Positions 1-8,440 are shown, counted from the stretch's first letter. The stretch: DNA of 64,000 bases from G020348185 sp964525045 (GCA_964525045.1 CAZGFD010000001.1:62001-126000), one strand, 5' to 3'. The notes: generated by a model not told the origin, from the letters alone. Numbers and translations: made by a program.

Positions 1-623
1 TGCTACGGCAAGCTATTCAAGGCATTTCGGATGTCATTACCACTCCTGGTTTTGTGAACGTCGATTTTGCCGATGTGCGGACCGTCATGAGTTATCCCGG
101 CCGGGCCGTAATGGGCCTAGGTATGGCAACGGGTGATAATCGTGCCACCGAGGCCGCCAGGCAGGCCATCGCGAGTCCTTTATTGGAGGATGGTAGCATC
201 GACGGGGCCCATGGGTTACTCCTCAATATTTCCGGGGGGGAAAGCCTAACGTTGCACGAAATTGATGAGGCGTCATCAATCGCCAAAGAGGCAGCCGATC
301 CACAAGCCAACATTATTGTCGGTCAGGTGATCAATCCCAAGGCAGGCGATGCAATTGTCGTCACAGTGATTGCCACCGGGTTTGAAAGAGAAGAAGGCCT
401 GCGACCGTCGGAGGATCGGGAATCCTCGGGAATTTCCATGCAACCAGCGCCCGAACCTGCACTGGCTTCAGTTGGAAAAGATGGAGAGTTCACGAGCGAT
501 CCACTGGATCGTCCGACCTTTATGCGTCAATTTGAACCAAGGCGTCAGGCCAATGACAATGGCGCGGTGTTGGTTGATGATGATTGGGATGTTCCCACAT
601 TCCTCCGGAAGCCAAACGAGTAA
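1..623 (+). CDS. ftsZ: cell division protein FtsZ, C-terminal part (5' end outside window)
   Basis: FtsZ is the tubulin-like GTPase that forms the cytokinetic ring. The reading frame is open from base 3 and covers the end of the GTPase core (TPGFVNVDFADVRTVMS, the SYPGRAVMGLGMA stretch, then NIIVGQVINP), followed by a linker of about 60 residues. The tail ends in the conserved C-terminal peptide WDVPTFLRKPNE, which in the family binds FtsA and other membrane anchors. A second, similar motif (LDRPTFMRQ) lies about 26 residues earlier. The start lies upstream of the window. Followed by pgeF after 44 bases. Confidence 0.96.
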   Translation, partial: LRQAIQGISDVITTPGFVNVDFADVRTVMSYPGRAVMGLGMATGDNRATEAARQAIASPLLEDGSIDGAHGLLLNISGGESLTLHEIDEASSIAKEAADPQANIIVGQVINPKAGDAIVVTVIATGFEREEGLRPSEDRESSGISMQPAPEPALASVGKDGEFTSDPLDRPTFMRQFEPRRQANDNGAVLVDDDWDVPTFLRKPNE

Positions 624-667
624 CCAGCGGTTTCGAAGGGAGTGAAAAACAGTTAAAGGGGATCACG

Positions 668-1393
668 GTGTCCGCCTTGGTGCATTCACCTGTATTGTCG
701 GCCGCGACGGGCGTTGAACATTTCTTTGGAACCCGCTCGGAACCCGCTGAGCTGATTTCAAAGGTTTCAGCAGGTCAGGTGACCGAGGGGACTCAAGCTT
801 ACCCCCTCGTAGCGTCATTGAAACAAGTACATGGGGCTCACGTGGTGGTCATTGACCAATCCTACAGCACTTCTATGATGACACTGGAAGCTGGCGATGC
901 GTTGGTCACCGACCAGGTCAATGTGGCGTTGGTGGTTCGGACGGCTGATTGCGTTCCAATCTTGATTGCTGATGTGAAGCGAAGAGTCATTGGCGCCATT
1001 CATGCCGGTTGGAGAGGAACCTTCGCTGGGGTCGTTTCCGCAACCCTATCGGTTCTGCGAACACAGTTCGGGGCTCATTCCGAAACATTGAGAGTGGCGA
1101 TTGGGCCTTCTATTGGCGTGTGCTGTTACGAAGTCGATACTCCGGTGATTCAACTTCTCCAAGAAGCCGTACCCTCGTGGTCTGATTGCGTCGACAAGGT
1201 GAACGGTACAAAAGCGATGCTCAACCTAAAAAAATTGGTGGCTCGTCAATTTTCGATGAGTGGGATCTTAGACACCAATCTGACCCAAGCTGATGTTTGC
1301 ACAAGATGCCAATCGGATTTATTTTATTCCTACAGGCGAGAAGGCCGAGTCGAGGGAACCATGATGAGTGGCATCATGTTAAGGAGAGCTTAG
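668..1393 (+). CDS. pgeF: PgeF/YfiH family laccase-domain protein (peptidoglycan editing factor, purine nucleoside phosphorylase-like)
   Basis: Members of this family (YfiH/LACC1) act on purine nucleosides and in some bacteria keep wrong amino acids out of peptidoglycan precursors. Family motifs are visible in order: KQVHG (about residue 52), TADCVP (92), HAGWRG (114), GPSIGVCCYEV (148) and a C-terminal CTRC...FYSYRREG. The conserved His and Cys residues form the metal site. GTG at 668 is chosen because AAAGGGG precedes it and the family homology begins there; an ATG at 584 would overlap ftsZ and add unrelated residues. About 241 aa, normal for the family. Confidence 0.9.
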   Translation: MSALVHSPVLSAATGVEHFFGTRSEPAELISKVSAGQVTEGTQAYPLVASLKQVHGAHVVVIDQSYSTSMMTLEAGDALVTDQVNVALVVRTADCVPILIADVKRRVIGAIHAGWRGTFAGVVSATLSVLRTQFGAHSETLRVAIGPSIGVCCYEVDTPVIQLLQEAVPSWSDCVDKVNGTKAMLNLKKLVARQFSMSGILDTNLTQADVCTRCQSDLFYSYRREGRVEGTMMSGIMLRRA

Positions 1394-1410
1394 GCAGACA
1401 AAAAAGTTGC

Positions 1411-1464
1411 AGGTTTCAAGTTTCAAGTTAAATTCTGAAATCTGAAATTTTAAATCTGCAATCC
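1411..1464. repeat. dispersed AT-rich repeat (TTTCAAGTTTCAAG / TCTGAAATCTGAAAT type)
   Basis: Non-coding stretch after pgeF built from short imperfect units such as GTTTCAAGTTTCAAG and CTGAAATCTGAAAT. The same wording recurs at many other intergenic sites in this window (13246, 40146, 42416, 48338, 51008, 51367). Function unknown. Confidence 0.6.
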
Positions 1465-1479
1465 ATCTGTGGTTCACAG

Positions 1480-1508
1480 GTGACTCCGGTATGATTCCCA
1501 ATTATAAT
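1480..1508 (+). promoter_or_regulatory. putative sigma70 promoter for yggS
   Basis: GTGACT at 1480-1485 (4 of 6 matches to TTGACA) and a perfect TATAAT at 1503-1508, separated by 17 bases. The predicted start of transcription near 1515 is about 24 bases before the TTG start of yggS. Confidence 0.5.
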
Positions 1509-1538
1509 TAAATACAGGTCTTATCCGATTCGCTTGCC

Positions 1539-2258
1539 TTGAGTTTCCATCCCGCACCCACGGATCTTCGTACCAAAATTTCCCAAATCCGGGAAACGAT
1601 TGAAGAGGCCGCCCGGCGGGGAGGGCGAGACCCGAAACTTGTTCGATTAGTGGCCGCAACAAAAACCGTTCCGCCTGATCGAATGCTTGAGGCCTATGAA
1701 GCCCAAGTGCATATATTTGGTGAGAACCGATTACAGGAAGCTCAACAAAAGAGGGAAGTGATAGGTTCGAGACCTAATTTGTCCTGGCATTTTATAGGTC
1801 GAATCCAACGGCGAAAAATTAAAGCGATCGTTGGGCATTTTGAGCTGATCCATTCTGTGGAGAATTGGGAGCAGGCAGGGGAAATAGATCGTCGGGCGAA
1901 AATGGCCGGTGTGCAACAGGCGGTTTTGCTGGAAGTGAATATTGGAAGTGAATCCAACAAAGGTGGTTTTTCAAAAACCGATTTGATGAAAACCCTCCCG
2001 GCCCTGAATGTGCTCAACAACCTTTCCGTACGGGGTCTGATGGCGGTTCCCCCATTTGAAAAGAACGCTGAAGCCGCTCGACCCTATTTCCGTGAGCTTC
2101 GAAATCTAGCCGATATCATCAGACAATTCTCATTTACTCGAATTCGGATGGACGATCTTTCCATGGGCATGTCCCAAGACTATCAGATTGCCGTCGAAGA
2201 AGGGGCCACCCTGGTGAGGATCGGGACCGCTATTTTTGGTGAACGCCATTATGAATGA
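1539..2258 (+). CDS. yggS: YggS/PROSC family pyridoxal-phosphate homeostasis protein
   Basis: Single-domain PLP-binding barrel protein that buffers pyridoxal phosphate in the cytoplasm. The PLP lysine is in VAATKTV (about K42). Other family signatures are FGENRLQEAQQK, WHFIGRIQRRK (usually HFIGxLQxNK), SVENW, VNIGSESNKGGF, RGLMAVPP and LSMGMSQDY, then GATLVRIGTAIFG at the end. 239 aa, usual length. The start is a TTG with no clear Shine-Dalgarno; no ATG lies nearer the homology start. It sits in the ftsZ-pgeF-yggS-yggT-divIVA order known from many bacteria. Confidence 0.93.
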   Translation: MSFHPAPTDLRTKISQIRETIEEAARRGGRDPKLVRLVAATKTVPPDRMLEAYEAQVHIFGENRLQEAQQKREVIGSRPNLSWHFIGRIQRRKIKAIVGHFELIHSVENWEQAGEIDRRAKMAGVQQAVLLEVNIGSESNKGGFSKTDLMKTLPALNVLNNLSVRGLMAVPPFEKNAEAARPYFRELRNLADIIRQFSFTRIRMDDLSMGMSQDYQIAVEEGATLVRIGTAIFGERHYE

Positions 2259-2337
2259 GAGCCTGACATTGAAAATTTTTTTACTTCCGTACTTTCCGAC
2301 CAATGGACTTAGGACTGACAAGCGGTAAAGGAGATCT

Positions 2338-2634
2338 ATGTTTATTGCGGCTAATGTTTTAGAGGGGCTAGCACATGTCCTGGACTCCGTGTTGACTCTC
2401 TACATTTGGATTATTATTGCCCGCGCGGTCATTTCTTGGGTGAATGCAGATCCCTATAACTGGATAGTTCAGATTCTCATTCGAGCCACGGAACCAGTGC
2501 TCTTTGCTATTCGGCGAAGGCTGGGGTATGGTATGGGTATTGATTTTTCTCCGATCATTGCGATCCTTATTTTGTGGTTTTTAAAAATTGCTGTGGTCCA
2601 ATCGATGTTTGATTTGGCGATTCGAATGCATTAA
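2338..2634 (+). CDS. yggT: YggT family integral membrane protein
   Basis: Small 98-residue membrane protein with two hydrophobic segments (about residues 5-35 and 65-90). The first ends in the family motif YIWIIIARAVISWVN; the connecting loop carries ATEPVLFAIRRRL. YggT proteins are linked to osmotic shock tolerance and, by position, to cell division. The exact role is unsettled. AAAGGAG lies 7 bases before the ATG. It lies between yggS and divIVA, as in Gram-positive and deltaproteobacterial division clusters. Confidence 0.92.
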   Translation: MFIAANVLEGLAHVLDSVLTLYIWIIIARAVISWVNADPYNWIVQILIRATEPVLFAIRRRLGYGMGIDFSPIIAILILWFLKIAVVQSMFDLAIRMH

Positions 2635-2658
2635 AAATTCGATGAAATAAGATAGTGG

Positions 2659-2678
2659 CCCTAAGCAGGGTTTTTTTT
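2659..2678 (+). terminator. weak hairpin plus T-run between yggT and divIVA
   Basis: CCCT-AAGC-AGGG (4-bp stem) followed directly by eight T residues. The stem is short for an intrinsic terminator, and divIVA follows in the same direction, so at most it would attenuate. Confidence 0.3.
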
Positions 2679-2731
2679 GACAGATTCTGGAAAGTGCAGA
2701 AAAGGGGGATTCCTTTTAGAGGAAGTGGGCA

Positions 2732-3277
2732 ATGAAAATAACACCACTTGACATTCAACATAAAGTCTTTAATACCACTCTTCGAGGCTATGACAGGCGA
2801 CAAGTAGACCAATTTCTCGAAGATCTGGCTGAGACGGTGGAATCTCTCACCAGAGAAAATGCGGGTCTGAAAGAGAAACTATCCACCAGCGAAGAAGAAC
2901 TCGCCGAACTTAAAAAGTCCGAGACCACGTTGACCAACACTCTGATGTCCACCCAAAACTTTGTTGAGCATTTGAAGCAAGGGGCTCAGCGTGACGCTGA
3001 TATGATTGTGAAAGAAGCTGAACTAAAGGCCGAAGAGGTTCTCTCTCAAAGCCGTACCGAGGTGGTGGAACTTCGCCGCGTCATTTCTGAGCTTCGTCGC
3101 CATCGAGTCCTGGTATTGGAGCGGATCCGTTCAACGTTGAATGCGTTTAACCGACTCATTGAAGTTGAAGAAAAAGCTGAAGGCTCGGAAGAAATGACCC
3201 AGGACAGTGAATTGATCTCTGAGCAGGCGGGTCTTCCAGAAAGTGAAACAGAAAGGTACGCTGAAGATGGGGGTTGA
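2732..3277 (+). CDS. divIVA: DivIVA domain-containing protein
   Basis: The N-terminus MKITPLDIQHKVF...LRGYDRRQVDQFLEDL is the DivIVA/GpsB lipid-binding domain that senses curved membrane. A long heptad-rich coiled coil follows (about residues 35-145), then an acidic tail of about 35 residues. In other bacteria these proteins recruit Min proteins, cell-wall synthesis or chromosome anchors to poles and septa. 181 aa. The start is supported by AGAGGAAGTGGGCA before the ATG. It overlaps the next gene by one base. Confidence 0.9.
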   Translation: MKITPLDIQHKVFNTTLRGYDRRQVDQFLEDLAETVESLTRENAGLKEKLSTSEEELAELKKSETTLTNTLMSTQNFVEHLKQGAQRDADMIVKEAELKAEEVLSQSRTEVVELRRVISELRRHRVLVLERIRSTLNAFNRLIEVEEKAEGSEEMTQDSELISEQAGLPESETERYAEDGG

Positions 3278-4395
3278 TGAGCAGGTCCCATCCCATCACA
3301 GATGCTCTCCGCATGGGGGTTCAGCAAGGCGTCTTCCCCGGGGCCGTTCTGTTAGTCCGTCTCAACAATGCCGTCCGGTATCATGAGGCCGTTGGCCTCG
3401 CCTCCTCTTCTCCCTCTGGTTCAGCAGCCCACCACAATACCTTCTATGACCTTGCATCATTAACCAAACCCTTAGCCACGACGACGGCGATATTGTGTTT
3501 GGTCCAAGACGGCTTGACACATCTTAATCAAACCGTTGGCTCGATCTTGCCCACCCTAATGAACAGACCGGTGGGTGAGGTCACAATTCGAGATTTATTG
3601 GGCCACCGCTCTGGGCTGCCGGCGTGGCGTCCTTATTTCAAACAATTCGAATTTCAGGATGGTCAATGGCGCGAACAAGATTCATTAGAAAAAAGGCGAG
3701 AAATTGTCCTTCAAAAAATCTGTCATGAACCTCTTGAATATCCGCCAAGAGCCCAAGTTCTCTACAGTGATTTGGGGTTTATGCTGCTGGGATTTATGAT
3801 TGAGAGCATAACGAATCAATCGTTAGACAGGTATTGCAAGGAACGAATTTTTGATCCTCTCGGGGTTACCTCGTTGTCTTTTCCCAAAAGCGAAGGAGAA
3901 GTCTCTTCCGGACATGGGGCTTCTTTAGACATGGCCCCGACAGAACAAGATCCGTGGCGTGGAAGGCTGGTTCAAGGTGAGGTTCATGACGAAAATGCTT
4001 TTTTGCTGGGTGGAATTGCGGGGCATGCGGGCTTATTTGGGACAGGAGAGGCTGTCGGTGCTATCACGGAGGCCTGGCTAGGAGGGTATTGTGGTCGAAA
4101 TGCTTTTTTCGATCGGAAACTGGTCAATGAATTTACTGCTAAGCAACCAGGATCGAGTTGGGCTCTAGGATGGGATACCCCTTCCCCCCCCTCCTCTTCA
4201 GGAACTCATCTCTCCCCCTCAGCCTTTGGACATTTGGGTTTTACCGGAACTTCAGTTTGGATAGATCCGATTCCGGAGCTTGAAGTCATTCTACTATCGA
4301 ATCGGGTGCATCCCACCCGTGACAATAATAAAATCAAAGACTTTCGCCCCCTGATCCATAATTTGGTGTACAAGGAATTCGTGGGGGAAGGCTAG
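3277..4395 (+). CDS. serine hydrolase, beta-lactamase/AmpC-like (class C) family
   Basis: The Pfam beta-lactamase fold is shown by the SxxK motif in DLASLTKPLATT (nucleophile Ser and Lys), a YSDLGF triad in the Y-x-[ND] position, and a C-terminal HLGFTGTS in place of the H/KTG box. About 372 aa with no signal peptide, so it is probably cytoplasmic or an esterase/peptidase-type member rather than an antibiotic-resistance enzyme; the substrate cannot be told. ATG at 3277 overlaps the divIVA stop (TGATG), suggesting translational coupling. A run of eight C residues at 4184-4191 falls in a Pro/Ser-rich loop and keeps the frame. Confidence 0.85.
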   Translation: MSRSHPITDALRMGVQQGVFPGAVLLVRLNNAVRYHEAVGLASSSPSGSAAHHNTFYDLASLTKPLATTTAILCLVQDGLTHLNQTVGSILPTLMNRPVGEVTIRDLLGHRSGLPAWRPYFKQFEFQDGQWREQDSLEKRREIVLQKICHEPLEYPPRAQVLYSDLGFMLLGFMIESITNQSLDRYCKERIFDPLGVTSLSFPKSEGEVSSGHGASLDMAPTEQDPWRGRLVQGEVHDENAFLLGGIAGHAGLFGTGEAVGAITEAWLGGYCGRNAFFDRKLVNEFTAKQPGSSWALGWDTPSPPSSSGTHLSPSAFGHLGFTGTSVWIDPIPELEVILLSNRVHPTRDNNKIKDFRPLIHNLVYKEFVGEG

Positions 4396-4470
4396 GATTC
4401 GCCGTTATGAACCTGTCAATAATTGAATACTCACAATAGATCATTCCCGACTTGATGGGAGGACGATGAT

Positions 4471-4800
4471 ATGGAAATGGATTCCGCCAGTTTGCAGCGA
4501 ATAATAACCTTTATGCATCTCATCCAAAAAGCCCGGAAAGCCGGAATTGCCCCTACCTTTGTGAGTACTCCAACCGAGCACGGGGATAATATTAATGCTG
4601 TCGCCGTTATTGATGGAAAGCGGGACAACGCAGGTTTATTGTTTTGGGATGTCACGTTACTTCAGGATCGTGGGTTGGTGGATAGGTTGGATGAAGAAGA
4701 ATTGGCTCTTGGACTCAACCTCACTGATGGCATGATCGAAGACGCGGAGAAAATCCTTGCGTTTGCCGAGGCTGAATTGGAAAAACTCAGTGCTCTTTAA
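4471..4800 (+). CDS. conserved small protein of unknown function
   Basis: 109 aa, acidic, no signal peptide or membrane segment. I do not recognise the family. It looks genuine: GGGAGGACGATGAT precedes the ATG, and it has a well-balanced composition with predicted helices at both ends (about 5-22 and 75-107). A central segment could form beta strands (NINAVAVIDGKRDNAGLLFW). It follows the serine hydrolase by 75 bases on the same strand and may share its transcript. Confidence 0.6.
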   Translation: MEMDSASLQRIITFMHLIQKARKAGIAPTFVSTPTEHGDNINAVAVIDGKRDNAGLLFWDVTLLQDRGLVDRLDEEELALGLNLTDGMIEDAEKILAFAEAELEKLSAL

Positions 4801-4975
4801 CTTGAACTGGAGCCAACGGGTTATTGGAGGAAGAATTCGTTTCTTGGAAATGTTGTAGATAGAATTTTCGACTCCAAGGTTGGAGGAGGGAGTCAAGAAA
4901 TCAGATTTGAAAGCCCAGCAAGAGCAAAAAACTTAGGTACTCGAGGATGGAAAGTGAGTTGTCAGGCAGGTTTAA

Positions 4976-5290
4976 TTAATCCTGATAGTCAACCCAACTT
5001 TCTTTTTCTGCCAGATAACGTTGACCTTTAAAGTTGACTCGGGTGCGCATTTTAGAGAATCCCAGATCGCGGAGCTTCGTGACGATGTCAGAGACGGCTG
5101 CCGGAATTGTCCGGTGGGTGTCACTCTCAATGGTGAGGGCTTCATACATTACGCTAGCTGTGTATCCTCTGTCCACTCGTTTGACGGGCACCAGGCGGTT
5201 GAAATATCGATCGCTCGGATCTGTCCCTTCTAATTGATGTTTTTCCATCACGGCATTTCTGGCACGGAATGAAAGGGGTAAAGAACTCAT
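4976..5290 (-). CDS. conserved hypothetical protein (104 aa)
   Basis: Basic soluble protein with no recognised domain and no signal peptide. A real gene is likely: AGAGGAG lies 10 bases before its ATG (minus strand), and a perfect TATAAT sits about 57 bases upstream. Two overlapping plus-strand frames here are shorter and lack ribosome sites. Sequence features include NRLVPVKRVDRGYTASV and RTRVNFKGQRYLAEKESW. It is a single-gene unit divergent from pgsA. Confidence 0.6.
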   Translation of the reverse strand: MSSLPLSFRARNAVMEKHQLEGTDPSDRYFNRLVPVKRVDRGYTASVMYEALTIESDTHRTIPAAVSDIVTKLRDLGFSKMRTRVNFKGQRYLAEKESWVDYQD

Positions 5291-5727
5291 CCAAAAGGAC
5301 TCCTCTGGTCGGTTGTCAAATCAATTGAAATCGTGCATATTTTCAGATTATAGAGTGCAGGCCAATGAGCTGCAACCCCAATTGACATGATGAGTCTGTG
5401 CTCCTTAACCTTTGGACGAGACTAGCCGAAATTCCTATCATGGCGTTGAACACAGCCATCAAATTGGTTCCCACGAAACAAATTGGGTAAGGCATCGAGC
5501 GATTTTCATTAGAGACGCAAATATATCTTGTGGGACAGACGAAATTTCCTTCCCAATAAATCCTTCGCGAATTGGTACCACTGCCATTTTTGCATTTACC
5601 ATCCACCTCCCAAGCTTATTTTTTGGGAACTATAGGTCTTAGGGTGGATAGCAAAATTCTGGAATTGACAAGCCCGGAGACTTTTTTCTTGAGGCTTAAT
5701 CTTGCAGGGTGAAACAAGTTTACTGAT
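5291..5727. other. 437-base intergenic region, no gene seen
   Basis: Divergent spacer between the minus-strand 104-aa gene and pgsA. It holds a promoter for the minus gene at 5347-5375. Small open frames on both strands (70-90 codons) lack Shine-Dalgarno sites and any family resemblance. A TTGACA at 5665-5670 has no convincing -10 partner. Confidence 0.5.
5347..5375 (-). promoter_or_regulatory. putative promoter of the minus-strand 104-aa gene
   Basis: On the minus strand TTGCAG (5375-5370), 17-base spacer, perfect TATAAT (5352-5347). The expected transcript start is near 5340, about 50 bases before the ATG at 5290. Confidence 0.4.
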
Positions 5728-6279
5728 ATGCCAATAGTACCCCTCAATATTCCGAACACCCTCACGGTATTACGAATTCTTTTGGTTCCTGTTTTTGTGG
5801 GTTTCTTAATTTATGAACAAGATCAGTATGCCCTCATCACTCTTTTGATTGCCGCCTTAACGGATGGGCTTGACGGAGCGATCGCCCGGTTAGCCAACCA
5901 ACGGACCCTTATCGGTTCCTATCTTGATCCACTTGCCGACAAAATCATGTTGATGTCGGCCTTTGTGACCCTTTCCGTATTGCACCTGATTCCCGTTTGG
6001 ACAGTGATTCTTGTGGTGAGCCGAGATGTCATATTGTTGACGGGAACCCTCCTTGCTCGACTCACAGAGTCTAATGTGGATCTTGCTCCCACGATACTGG
6101 GAAAGGGGGCCACCCTGATCCAATTTCTTTATGTGACGGGGGTGGTGGCGGTGCAACCAGGGCTGATTGACAAAAGCCTTCTTCCCCCATTGCTGGTTCT
6201 TATGGCATTGCTGACAGTAATCTCCGGACTCCATTATGTGTATCGAGGGATCATGAATGTGAATGCCGGACATGTGTAG
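5728..6279 (+). CDS. pgsA: CDP-diacylglycerol--glycerol-3-phosphate 3-phosphatidyltransferase
   Basis: Membrane enzyme making phosphatidylglycerol-phosphate from CDP-diacylglycerol and glycerol-3-phosphate. The full CDP-alcohol phosphotransferase signature D-x2-DG-x2-AR-x8-G-x3-D-x3-D is present at D46, D49-G50, A53-R54, G63, D67 and D71. About four to six hydrophobic segments; 183 aa is typical. The N-terminus NIPNTLTVLRILLVPVF is the usual PgsA opening. The stop codon TAG overlaps the first bases of a MITE-like repeat, so the element forms the end of this gene. Confidence 0.93.
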   Translation: MPIVPLNIPNTLTVLRILLVPVFVGFLIYEQDQYALITLLIAALTDGLDGAIARLANQRTLIGSYLDPLADKIMLMSAFVTLSVLHLIPVWTVILVVSRDVILLTGTLLARLTESNVDLAPTILGKGATLIQFLYVTGVVAVQPGLIDKSLLPPLLVLMALLTVISGLHYVYRGIMNVNAGHV

Positions 6280-6543
6280 CAGGATGTTGAAAAAGTCCGC
6301 CAGCCTTCGCCAAGGCTACGGCTGGCAGGCCAGCTGCTTTAGTTAACAGGCTAACCGATGTTCAAGGATAGCATGCTTCAGGGCAAAGGCTGCCCGCAAT
6401 AGCTATTTGGCGAAGGCGAGTCGGTCCTTTGTCGTGCTCACGTACTCCGTTGTTCGCTCCGCGCGCCAAACAATTGAAGTTTAGAGAATTTTCCCCGAGA
6501 CATTCTGACTTATTGAAACGTAGAGTTTATCAACAGTCTACTA
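6278..6543. mobile_element. MITE-like degenerate element, copy 1
   Basis: Starts with AGCAGGATGTTGAAAAAG inside the pgsA stop codon, runs through a shared interior (CCGCCAGCCTTCGCCAAGG; CCTTTGTCGTGCTCACG; CGCGCCAAACAA), and ends near 6543 in a decayed inverted copy of the left end. The interior and left end recur in reverse orientation at 14667-14895. No transposase frame, so this is a non-autonomous element or a remnant. Confidence 0.65.
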
Positions 6544-6565
6544 GGTTGTCGCGTTGGCCACCACA

Positions 6566-8380
6566 ATGATGATTCGAGAACGCATGGGTCAGCTTCTGAG
6601 GGAAGCGCAGTTGGTTTCGGAGGATCAAATTCAGGAAGCGATACAGGTTCAACGCTCAAATGGCAGCCGGCTAGGAAGCATTCTGGTTCAAATGGGAGTT
6701 ATCTCGGAGGCCACCTTGCTCGAATTTTTAAGTCAGCAGTATGGCGTTCCGCCCATCGACCTCTCCAGTTGCAAGATTGAACCAGAAGTACTGAATCTTG
6801 TTCCTTTGGAACTCGCTCAACAATTCAGGATTATCCCGGTTCGTCAATTTCGTTCGAGACTGTCCCTTGCGATGGTAGATCCCTCCAATATCGCTTTGAT
6901 TGATGAAATGAAATTTCGGACGGGATTGAACGTGACACCTCTGGTGGCAAGTGAATCCGATATTCTTGCCGCCATTCGGAGGTCCTATCAGTTTCCAACA
7001 AGTGACAGAAAGGCATTTTGGGGAGAAGACCCGCTACACGGTCCTGCGGGGACCACGGTTCCTCTTCAAAATGTTTCCTTTAAAGAAATAGAACGGACTG
7101 GAACTTTTCATGATCTTCAGAATTGCTTGCGAGAGGCGTTGTCTGAACTTCCGGAAGGTGAGGACCATGTCAATGGGCATGACCTGCTTGAAGATAAAGC
7201 CCCGATTGTCAATCTTGTCAATCGCCTGTTGCGGGGCGCAGAGGAAATTGGGGCCAGCGATGTGCATTTTGAACCAACGGAGTTGTTTGTTCGGGTGCGG
7301 TTTCGTTTGGATGGAGTCTTAGGGACGTTGACTCATTTACCCAAAAGGGTTCGGCAGGCGGTAGTAGCGAGAATCAAAATCATGGCAAATTTAGACATTG
7401 CGGAACGGCGTCTCCCGCAGGATGGACGGATGAAATTACAGATTGATCCGGGTCATAGCATTGATGTGCGGGTGTCTGTTCTTCCTTGTCTCCATGGTGA
7501 AAAAGTCGTGCTTCGTTTGCTTGATCGATCCAAACTCCATTTGGATTTGAATACTCTGGGGTTAGAGAAGCCGGAATTGGAGGGCGTCCTTTCCGCGTTA
7601 GAGAATCCCTATGGCATGATTTTGGTAACGGGGCCTACGGGTAGTGGAAAGACCACCACCCTGTATTCGGCCCTTCAATATCTTAATACTCCCTTCGTGA
7701 ATATCGTCACGGTGGAGGATCCTGTTGAATACCATCTGAACGGCATCAATCAAATGCAAATTAAAGAAGATATTGGTCTCACCTTTGCGGCGGGCCTTCG
7801 TTCCTTCCTTCGACAAGATCCTGATATCATTATGATCGGGGAAATTCGGGATCAGGAAACAGCCAATATTGCTGTTCAGGCTGCGTTGACAGGCCATAGA
7901 GTCTTATCCACCTTGCATACGAATGATGCCCCACGAACCATTACGAGATTGCTGGATATGGGTGTTGAACCGTTTTTGGTTTCCTCCTCATTGTCCCTGA
8001 TCATTGCCCAGCGGTTGGTGCGAAAGATCTGTGATTTCTGCAAAGAGCGGGACGTGAGTTCGCCAGAACAATTAGTCGCGTTGGGATTCGATCAAGAGGA
8101 GTTACAAGGTGTTGAGCCGATGAAAGGCCGGGGATGCATTCGATGTCATCAAACCGGATTTAGTGGGAGAATCGCCCTCTTTGAGATTTTTCCACTTTGT
8201 GATGGATTTCATCGAAAAATTCTTAGCCGTGCCCCGGCTCATGAGTTGAAAGCCGCGGCAGTGGAGGCTGGAATACATACTCTTCGTCAAAGTGGACTGA
8301 CCAAGATTCAAGCAGGCCTCACCACGGTTAACGAGGTCGCGTCGGCGACGACCAATGACCATTCAACCAGATCATTTTGA
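6566..8380 (+). CDS. pilB: type IV pilus assembly / type II secretion ATPase PilB (GspE family)
   Basis: Hexameric ATPase powering pilus extension at the inner membrane. The N-terminal MshEN domain shows two 24-residue motifs separated by 5 residues (second begins RLGSILVQMGVISEA). The central ATPase has Walker A GPTGSGKTTTL (about residue 356), an Asp box, Walker B DPDIIMIGEIRD, and a His box in STLHTND. Two CxxC pairs (CDFC and CIRC) form the PilB zinc site. About 604 aa. The start is uncertain: TTG 6554, ATG 6566 or ATG 6569, none with a good ribosome site. pilT and pilC follow, each after a repeat-filled spacer. Confidence 0.92.
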   Translation: MMIRERMGQLLREAQLVSEDQIQEAIQVQRSNGSRLGSILVQMGVISEATLLEFLSQQYGVPPIDLSSCKIEPEVLNLVPLELAQQFRIIPVRQFRSRLSLAMVDPSNIALIDEMKFRTGLNVTPLVASESDILAAIRRSYQFPTSDRKAFWGEDPLHGPAGTTVPLQNVSFKEIERTGTFHDLQNCLREALSELPEGEDHVNGHDLLEDKAPIVNLVNRLLRGAEEIGASDVHFEPTELFVRVRFRLDGVLGTLTHLPKRVRQAVVARIKIMANLDIAERRLPQDGRMKLQIDPGHSIDVRVSVLPCLHGEKVVLRLLDRSKLHLDLNTLGLEKPELEGVLSALENPYGMILVTGPTGSGKTTTLYSALQYLNTPFVNIVTVEDPVEYHLNGINQMQIKEDIGLTFAAGLRSFLRQDPDIIMIGEIRDQETANIAVQAALTGHRVLSTLHTNDAPRTITRLLDMGVEPFLVSSSLSLIIAQRLVRKICDFCKERDVSSPEQLVALGFDQEELQGVEPMKGRGCIRCHQTGFSGRIALFEIFPLCDGFHRKILSRAPAHELKAAAVEAGIHTLRQSGLTKIQAGLTTVNEVASATTNDHSTRSF

Positions 8381-8440
8381 AATCACGAAGCGCATACACA
8401 TGATTGCCCACTGCGTTTGTCAGAAAATATCAATGCGATG

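Noticed and set aside
4184..4191. C8 tract suggesting a frameshift in the serine hydrolase
   Set aside because: The frame stays open and the conserved HLGFTGTS end is read correctly after the tract, so the count of eight appears right.
3277..4395. Reading the serine hydrolase as an antibiotic-resistance beta-lactamase
   Set aside because: The fold matches, but there is no signal peptide and the third motif is HLGFTGTS rather than KTG; position in the division cluster does not suggest resistance.
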